From NCBI RefSeq assembly GCF_007830265.1, contig NZ_VLKE01000001.1, forward strand, positions 1-64,000: DNA of 64,000 nucleotides. The letters are read 5' to 3'. Below the pieces are notes generated by a model. It was not told where the DNA came from, made no database searches, and saw only the letters and a program-made list of their open reading frames with translations. Source of the stretch: Micromonospora olivasterospora (lineage in GTDB: Bacteria > Actinomycetota > Actinomycetes > Mycobacteriales > Micromonosporaceae). Shown one piece after another: positions 1-8,940 of this stretch. Each line of letters opens with the position of its first letter. The first letter of the stretch is position 1. The position numbers and the translations under genes are program-made.

Positions 1-1989
1 GCCCCGCCGGCCACGACGTCACGTCAACACCATGTCGGTGTGGCCTTCCAACGTCTGGAGCAGGCGACCGTCGGCCGCATCCCAGATCCGCACCGTCCGA
101 TCCCCGCTGGCGGAGGCCAGCAGCCGCCGGCCCGACTCCTCCTGCCACGACGTCACCGCGACACCTCGTCGGTGTGGCCTTCCAACGTCCGGATCAGGCG
201 ACCGTCGGCCGCATCCCAGATCCGCACCGTCCGATCTCGCCGGCGGAGGCCAGCAGCCGCCGGCCCGGCCCCCTGCCACGACGTCACCGCCATCACCGGG
301 CCGCTGTGGCCTGCCAATGTCCGGATCAGGCGGCCGTCGGCCGCATCCCAGATCCGCACCGTCCGATCCGTGCCGGCGGAGGCCAGCAGCCGCCGGCCCG
401 ACGCCTCCTGCCACGACGTCACCGCGTACACCGTGCCGGCGTGGCCTTCCAACGTCCGGATCAGGCGACCGTCGGCCGCATCCCAGATCCGCACCGTCCG
501 ATCCATGCGGCGGAGGCCAGCAGCCACCGGCCCGACTGCTCCTGCCACGACGTCACCGCCACCACCGGGCCGGTATGGCCCTCCAACGTCCCGACCAGGC
601 GACCGTCGGCGCATCCCAGATCCGCACCGACCCGTCCAAGCTGGCGGAGGCCAGCAGCCGCCGCCCGACTCCTCCTCCCACGACGTCACCGCCCACACCG
701 CGCCGGTATGGCCCTCCAACGTCCCGACCAGGCGACCGTCGGCCGCATCCCAGATCCGCACCGACCGCCGATCCGTGCTGGCGGAGGCCAGCAGCCGCCG
801 GCCCGACTCCTCCTGCCACGACGTCACCGCCACACCGCGCCGGGTGTGGCCGGTCAGCAACTGCGGAGACACCACCGCCGGCGGCGGCGTGGCAGCACCG
901 GCGGGAGCCTGCCCGACGTGTGCGTCCGACTCCGCGGTCGCTGCCTCACCCTGGCCAATCCGGCCACTCAACGCCCCGACACTGGTCGCGGGCACAGGTT
1001 TCGGGGTCGTTTCCAGCGGCAACCCGCCCACCCGGCACGGCAGGCAACCCCGCCAACCCTGCAGCACCATCCGGCAGGGTCCACAACCGCACCGTCCGGT
1101 CATGACTGGCGGAGGCCAGCATCCGCCGGCCCGGCCCCGCCGGCCACGACGTCACCCCCGCACCGCGCGGTGTGGCCTTCCAACGTCCGGAGCAGGCGGC
1201 CGTTGGCCGCATCCCAGATCCGCACCGTCCGATCCCCGCTGGTGGAGGCCAGCAGCCGCCGGCCCGACGCCTCCTGCCACGACGTCACCGCCCACACCGG
1301 GTCGGTGTGGCCTTCCAACGTCCGGAGCAGGCTACCGTCGGCCGCATCCCAGATCCGCACCGTCTCGTCGTCGCTGGCGGAGGCCAGCAGCCGCCGGCCC
1401 GACGCCTCCTGCCACGACGTCACCGCCGACACCGGGCCGGTGTGGCCTGCCAACGTCTGGAGCAGGCGGCCGTCGGCCGCATCCCAGATCCGCACCGTCT
1501 CGTCGTCGCTGGCGGAGGCCAGCAGCCGCCGGCCCGACTCGTCCTGCCACGACGTCACCGCCAACACCTCGTCGGTGTGGCCTGCCAACGTCTGGAGCAG
1601 GCGGCCGTCGGCCGCATCCCAGATCCGCACCGTCTCGTCCCCGCTGGCGGAGGCCAGCAGCCGCTGGCCCGACTCCTCCTGCCACGACGTCACCGCCAAC
1701 ACCGGGCCGGTGTGGCCTGCCAACGTCCCGATCAGGCGACCGTCGGCCGCATCCCAGATCCGCACCGTCCCATCCGTGCCGGCGGAGGCCAGCAGCCGCC
1801 GGCCCGACTCCTCCTGCCACGACGTCACCGCCCGCACCGGGCCGGTGTGGTCTTCCAACGTCCGGATCAGGCGACCGTCGGCCGCATCCCAGATCCGCAC
1901 CGTCCGATCCATGCCGGCGGAGGCCAGCAGCCGCCGGCCCGACTCCTCCTGCCACGACGTCACCGCCCGCACCCACTCGGTGTGGCCGG
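1..1989 (-). pseudogene. Distal WD40 propellers of the giant gene, frame-broken, runs off the window
   Basis: This is the downstream continuation of the giant WD40 gene: one full seven-unit propeller (about 1100-1989) and most of another (1-1100). Repeat units of the form TSWQ..RRLLAS..D.TVRIWDAADGRL remain readable but are split among all three minus frames. Compared with the equivalent place in the next copy (about 3130), a run of four G near 1992 has become three, which ends the upstream frame. Near 1155-1170 a C run and a G run are each one base short compared with 2283-2300. Below 1010 further one-base losses occur near 234, 510, 608 and 660, with a T gain near 1000 and a 3-base gain near 765. 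Either the gene end has decayed or the assembly is poor in this repetitive stretch. The true C-terminus is not visible. Confidence 0.7.
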
Positions 1990-4900
1990 TCAGCAGCCGC
2001 GGGACACCGCCGGCGGCGTGGCAGCACCGGCGGGAGCCTGCCCGACGTGCGCGTCCGACTCCGCGGTCGCTGCCTCACCCTGGCCAATCCGGCCACTCAA
2101 CGCCCCGACACTGGTCGCGGACACGGGTGCGGGGTTGTTTCCAGCGGCAGCCCGCCCACCCGGCACGGCAGGCAACCCCGCCAACCCTGCAGCACCATCC
2201 GGCAGGGTCCACAACCGCACCGTCCGGTCATGACTGGCGGAGGCCAGCATCCGCCGGCCCGGCCCCGCCGGCCACGACGTCACCCCCCGCACCGCGCGGG
2301 TGTGGCCTTCCAACGTCCGGAGCAGGCGGCCGTTGGCCGCATCCCAGATCCGCACCGTCCGATCCCCGCTGGTGGAGGCCAGCAGCCGCCGGCCCGCCCC
2401 CTCCTGCCACGACGTCACCGCCCACACCGGGTCGGTGTGGCCTTCCAACGTCCGGAGCAGGCTACCGTCGGCCGCATCCCAGATCCGCACCGTCTCGTCG
2501 TCGCTGGCAGAGGCCAGCAGCCGCCGGCCCGACGCCTCCTGCCACGACGTCACCGCCGACACCGGGCCGGTGTGGCCTGCCAACGTCTGGAGCAGGCGGC
2601 CGTCGGCCGCATCCCAGATCCGCACCGTCTCGTCGTCGCTGGCGGAGGCCAGCAGCCGCCGGCCCGACTCGTCCTGCCACGACGTCACCGCCAACACCTC
2701 GTCGGTGTGGCCTGCCAACGTCTGGAGCAGGCGGCCGTCGGCCGCATCCCAGATCCGCACCGTCTCGTCCCCGCTGGCGGAGGCCAGCAGCCGCCGGCCC
2801 GACTCCTCCTGCCACGACGTCACCGCCAACACCGTGCCGGTATGGCCTGCCAACGTCCCGATCAGGCGACCGTCGGCCGCATCCCAGATCCGCACCGTCC
2901 CATCCGTGCCGGCGGAGGCCAGCAGCCGCCGGCCCGACTCCTCCTGCCACGACGTCACCGCCCGCACCGGGCCGGTGTGGTCTTCCAACGTCCGGATCAG
3001 GCGACCGTCGGCCGCATCCCAGATCCGCACCGTCCGATCCATGCCGGCGGAGGCCAGCAGCCGCCGGCCCGACTCCTCCTGCCACGACGTCACCGCCCGC
3101 ACCCACTCGGTGTGGCCGGTCAGCAGCCGCGGGGACACCGCCGGCGGCGTGGCAGCACCGGCGGGAGCCTGCCCGACGTGCGCGTCCGACTCCGCGGTCG
3201 CTGCCTCACCCTGGCCAATCCGGCCACTCAACTCCCCGACACTGGTCGCGGACACGGGTGCGGGGTTGTTTCCAGCGGCAGCCCGCCCACCCGGCGCGGC
3301 AGGCAACCCCGCCAACCCTGCAGCACCATCCGGCAGGGTCCACAACCGCACCGTCCGGTCATGACTGGCGGAGGCCAGCATCCGCCGGCCCGGCCCCGCC
3401 GGCCACGACGTCACCTCCAACACCGGGCCGGTGTGGCCTTCCAACGTCCGGAGCAGGCGGCCGTTGGCCGCATCCCAGATCCGCACCGTCCGATCCCCGC
3501 TGGTGGAGGCCAGCAGCCGCCGGCCCGCCCCCTCCTGCCACGACGTCACCGCCCACACCGGGTCGGTGTGGCCTTCCAACGTCCGGAGCAGGCTACCGTC
3601 GGCCGCATCCCAGATCCGCACCGTCCGATCCTCGCCGGCGGAGGCCAGCAGCCGCCGGCCCGACGCCTCCTGCCACGACGTCACCGCCGACACCGGGCCG
3701 GTGTGGCCTGCCAACGTCTGGAGCAGGCGGCCGTCGGCCGCATCCCAGATCCGCACCGTCTCGTCGTCGCTGGCGGAGGCCAGCAGCCGCCGGCCCGACG
3801 CCTCCTGCCACGACGTCACCGCCAACACCTCGTCGGTGTGGCCTGCCAACGTCTGGAGCAGGCGGCCGTCGGCCGCATCCCAGATCCGCACCGTCTCGTC
3901 CCCGCTGGCGGAGGCCAGCAGCCGCCGGCCCGACTCCTCCTGCCACGACGTCACCGCCAACACCGGGCCGGTGTGGCCTGCCAACGTCCCGATCAGGCGA
4001 CCGTCGGCCGCATCCCAGATCCGCACCGTCCCATCCGTGCCGGCAGAGGCCAGCAGCCGCCGGCCCGACTCCTCCTGCCACGACGTCACCGCCCGCACCG
4101 GGCCGGTGTGGTCTTCCAACGTCCGGATCAGGCGACCGTCGGCCGCATCCCAGATCCGCACCGTCCGATCCATGCCGGCGGAGGCCAGCAGCCGCCGGCC
4201 CGACTCCTCCTGCCACGACGTCACCGCCCGCACCCACTCGGTGTGGCCGGTCAGCAGCCGCGGGGACACCGCCGGCGGCGTGGCAGCACCGGCGGGAGCC
4301 TGCCCGACGTGTGCGTCCGACTCCGCGGTCGCTGCCTCACCCTGGCCAATCCGGCCACTCAACGCCCCGACACTGGTCGCGGGCACAGGTTCGGGGTCGT
4401 TTCCAGCGGCAACCCGCCCACCCGGCACGGCAGGCAACCCCGCCAACCCTGCAGCACCATCCGGCAGGGTCCACAACCGCACCGTCCGGTCATGACTGGC
4501 GGAGGCCAGCATCCGCCGGCCCGGCCCCGCCGGCCACGACGTCACCTCCAACACCGGGCCGGTGTGGCCTTCCAACGTCCGGAGCAGGCGGCCGTCGGCC
4601 GCATCCCAGATCCGCACCGTCCGATCCCCGCTGGTGGAGGCCAGCAGCCGCCGGCCCGACGCCTCCTGCCACGACGTCACCGCCCACACCGGGCCGGTGT
4701 GGCCTTCCAACGTCCGGAGCAGGCGGCCGTCGGCCGCATCCCAGATCCGCACCGACCGATCCTCGCCGGCGGAGGCCAGCAGCCGCCGGCCCGACGCCTC
4801 CTGCCACGACGTCACCGCCCGCACTGTGCCGGTGTGGCCTTCCAACGTCCCGACCAGGCGACCGTCGGCCGCATCCCAGATCCGCACCGACCGATCCGCA

Positions 4901-7900
4901 CCGGCGGAGGCCAGCAGCCGCCGGCCCGCCCCCTCCTGCCACGACGTCACCGCCCACACCGTGCCGGTGTGGCCTTCCAACGTCCCGACCAGGCGACCGT
5001 CGGCCGCATCCCAGATCCGCACCGACCGATCCGCACCGGCGGAGGCCAGCAGCCGCCGGCCCGCCCCCTCCTGCCACGACGTCACCGCCGACACCGTGCC
5101 GGTATGGCCTTCCAACGTCCCGACCAGGCGACCGTCGGCCGCATCCCAGATCCGCACCGACCGATCCGCACCGGCGGAGGCCAGCATCCGCCGGCCCGAC
5201 GCCTCCTGCCACGACGTCACCGCCGACACCGTGCCGGTATGGCCTTCCAACGTCCCGACCAGGCGACCGTCGGCCGCATCCCAGATCCGCACCGACCGAT
5301 CCGTGCTGGCGGAGGCCAGCAGCCGCCGGCCCGACTCCTCCTGCCACGACGTCACCGCCCACACCGCGCCGGTGTGGCCGGTCAGCAACTGCGGAGACAC
5401 CACCGCCGGCGGCGGCGTGGCAGCACCGGCGGGAGCCTGCCCGACGTGCACGTCCGACTCCGCGGTCGCTGCCTCACCCTGGCCAATCCGGCCACTCAAC
5501 GCCCCGACACTGGTCGCGGGCACAGGTTCGGGGTCGTTTCCAGCGGCAACCCGCCCACCCGGCACGGCAGGCAACCCCGCCAACCCTGCAGCACCATCCG
5601 GCAGGGTCCACAACCGCACCGTCCGGTCATGACTGGCGGAGGCCAGCATCCGCCGGCCCGGCCCCGCCGGCCACGACGTCACCGCGAACACCGCGCCGGT
5701 GTGGCCTTCCAACGTCCGGAGCAGGCGGCCGTCGGCCGCATCCCAGATCCGCACCGTCCCATCCGTGCCGGCGGAGGCCAGCAGCCGCCGGCCCGACGCC
5801 TCCTGCCACGACGTCACCGCCCACACCGGGTCGGTGTGGCCTTCCAACGTCCCGACCAGGCGGCCGTCGGCCGCATCCCAGATCCGCACCGACCGATCCT
5901 CGCCGGCGGAGGCCAGCAGCCGCCGGCCCGACGCCTCCTGCCACGACGTCACCGCCCGCACCGTGCCGGTGTGGCCTTCCAACGTCCCGACCAGGCGACC
6001 GTCGGCCGCATCCCAGATCCGCACCGACCGATCCGCACCGGCGGAGGCCAGCAGCCGCCGGCCCGCCCCCTCCTGCCACGACGTCACCGCCCACACCGTG
6101 CCGGTGTGGCCTTCCAACGTCCCGACCAGGCGACCGTCGGCCGCATCCCAGATCCGCACCGACCGATCCGCACCGGCGGAGGCCAGCAGCCGCCGGCCCG
6201 CCCCCTCCTGCCACGACGTCACCGCCGACACCGTGCCGGTATGGCCTTCCAACGTCCCGACCAGGCGACCGTCGGCCGCATCCCAGATCCGCACCGACCG
6301 ATCCGCACCGGCGGAGGCCAGCATCCGCCGGCCCGACGCCTCCTGCCACGACGTCACCGCCGACACCGTGCCGGTATGGCCTTCCAACGTCCCGACCAGG
6401 CGACCGTCGGCCGCATCCCAGATCCGCACCGACCGATCCGTGCTGGCGGAGGCCAGCAGCCGCCGGCCCGACTCCTCCTGCCACGACGTCACCGCCCACA
6501 CCGCGCCGGTGTGGCCGGTCAGCAACTGCGGAGACACCACCGCCGGCGGCGGCGTGGCAGCACCGGCGGGAGCCTGCCCGACGTGCACGTCCGACTCCGC
6601 GGTCGCTGCCTCACCCTGGCCAATCCGGCCACTCAACGCCCCGACACTGGTCGCGGGCACAGGTTCGGGGTCGTTTCCAGCGGCAACCCGCCCACCCGGC
6701 ACGGCAGGCAACCCCGCCAGCCCCGCAGCACCATCCGGCAGGGTCCACAACCGCACCGTCCGGTCATGACTGGCGGAGGCCAGCATCCGCCGGCCCGGCC
6801 CCGCCGGCCACGACGTCACCGCGAACACCGCGCGGGTGTGGCCTTCCAACGTCCGGAGCAGGCGGCCGTCGGCCGCATCCCAGATCCGCACCGTCCCATC
6901 CGTGCCGGCGGAGGCCAGCAGCCGCCGGCCCGACGCCTCCTGCCACGACGTCACCGCCCACACCGCGCCGGTGTGGTCTTCCAACGTCTGGAGCAGGCGG
7001 CCGTCGGCCGCATCCCAGATCCGCACCGTCTCGTCGTCGCTGGCGGAGGCCAGCAGCCGTCGGCCCGACGCCTCCTGCCACGACGTCACCGCCGACACCT
7101 CGTCGGTGTGGCCTGCCAATGTCTGGAGCAGGCGGCCGTCGGCCGCATCCCAGATCCGCACCGTCTCGTCCCCGCTGGCGGAGGCCAGCAGCCGTCGGCC
7201 CGACGCCTCCTGCCACGACGTCACCGCCGACACCTCGTCGGTGTGGCCTGCCAATGTCTGGAGCAGGCGACCGTCGGCCGCATCCCAGATCCGCACCGTC
7301 TCGTCCCCGCTGGCGGAGGCCAACAGCCGCTGGCCCGACTCCTCCTGCCACGACGTCACCGCCGACACCGGGCCGGTATGGCCCTCCAACGTCCCGACCA
7401 GGCGACCGTCGGCCGCATCCCAGATCCGCACCGACCGATCCGTGCTGGTGGAGGCCAACAGCCGCCGGCCCGACTCCTCCTGCCACGACGTCACCGCCCG
7501 CACCGGGCCGGTATGGCCTTCCAACGTCCCGACCAGGCGGCCGTCGGCCGCATCCGAGATCCGCACCGTCCGATCCATGCCGGCGGAGGCCACCAGCCGC
7601 TGGCCCGACTGCTCCTGCCACGACGTCACCGCCCACACCGCGCCGGTGTGGCCGGTCAGCAACTGCGGGGACACCACCGCCGGCGGCGGCGTGGCAGCAC
7701 CGGCGGGAGCCTGCCCGACGTGCGCGTCCAGCTCCGCGGCAGCTGCCTCACCCTGGCCAACCCGGCCACTCAACTCCCCGACACTGGTCGCGGACACAGG
7801 TCCGGGGTCGTTTCCAGCGGCAACCCGCCCTCCCGGCACAGCAGGCAACCCCGCCGCCAGCCCCGCAGCACCATCCGGCAGGGACCACAACCGCACCGTC

Positions 7901-8940
7901 CGATCCTCGCTGGCGGAGGCCAGCATCCGCCGGCCCGGCTCCGCCGGCCACGATGTCACCGTCGACACCGCGTCGGTGTGTCCTTCCAATGTCTGGAGCA
8001 GGCGTCCGTCGGCCGCATCCCAGATTCGCACCGTCTGATCCTCGCTGGCGGAGGCCACCAGCCACTCGTCCTGCCCCGCCTGCCACGACGTCACCGCCCA
8101 CACCGGGCCGGTGTGGCCTTCCAACGTCTGGACCAGGCGGCCGTCGGCCGCATCCCAGATCCGCACCGTCCGATCCGCGCTGGCGGAGGCCAGCATCCGC
8201 CGGCCCGGCCCCGCCTGCCACGACGTCACCGCCCACACCGGGCCGGTGTGGGCTTCCAATGTCCGAACTAGGCGTCCGTCGGCCGCATCCCAGATCCGCA
8301 CCGTCCGATCCGCGCTGGCGGAGGCCAGCATCCGCCGGCCCGACTCCTCCTGCCACGACGTCACCGCCCACACCGGGCCGGTGTGGCCGTCCAACGTCTG
8401 GACCAGGCGGCCGTCGGCCGCATCCCAGATCCGCACCGTCCGATCCATGCTGGCGGAGGCCAGCAGCCACTCGTCCGGCCCCGTCTGCCACGACGTCACC
8501 GCGAACAGCGTGCCGGTGTGGCCTTCCAACGTCTGGACCAGGCGTCCGTCGGCCGCATCCCAGATCCGCACCGTCCGATCCCCGCTGGCGGAGGCCAGCA
8601 GCCGTCGGCCCGGCCCCTCCTGCCACGACGTCACCGCCCACACCCAGCCGGTGTGGCCGTCCAATGTCTGGAGCAGGCGGCCGTCGGCCGCATCCCAGAT
8701 CCGCACCGTCCGATCCCTGCTGGCGGAGGCCAGCAGCCGTCGGCCCGACTCCTCCTGCCACGACGTCACCGCGAACACCGGGCCGGTGTGGCCTTCCAAC
8801 GTCCGGAGCAGGCGGCCGTCGGCCGCATCCCAGACCCGCACCGTCTCGTCCCCGCTGACGGAGGCCAGCAGCCGCCGGCCCGACGCCTCCTGCCACGACG
8901 TCGACGCGTACACCGTGCCGGCGTGGCCGGTCAGCAACTG
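1..8940 (-). repeat. Nested tandem repeats: 126-bp WD40 units in 1131/1137-bp supermodules
   Basis: The 126-bp unit contains the near-invariant core GGCCGCATCCCAGATCCGCA on the plus strand and recurs more than 56 times. Units are grouped into supermodules whose equivalent points (the plus-strand text CGGTCATGACTGGCGGAGG) fall near 1101, 2229, 3360, 4491, 5628 and 6765. The spacings are 1128, 1131, 1131, 1137 and 1137 bp. Neighbouring supermodules are almost identical over hundreds of bases, for example 4491-5627 and 5628-6764. This implies recent duplication or gene conversion. Confidence 0.95.

Noticed and set aside
40..8858. Very long plus-strand ORFs (over 2700 codons) across the repeat region
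   Set aside because: They are antisense shadows of the WD40 repeats: Arg/Pro/His-rich low-complexity text with no domain, kept open by the 126-bp period and high GC.
1..8940. Regular repeats that could suggest a CRISPR array
   Set aside because: Repeat and spacer are both coding, the period is 126 bp and it matches WD40 units; no cas genes are present.
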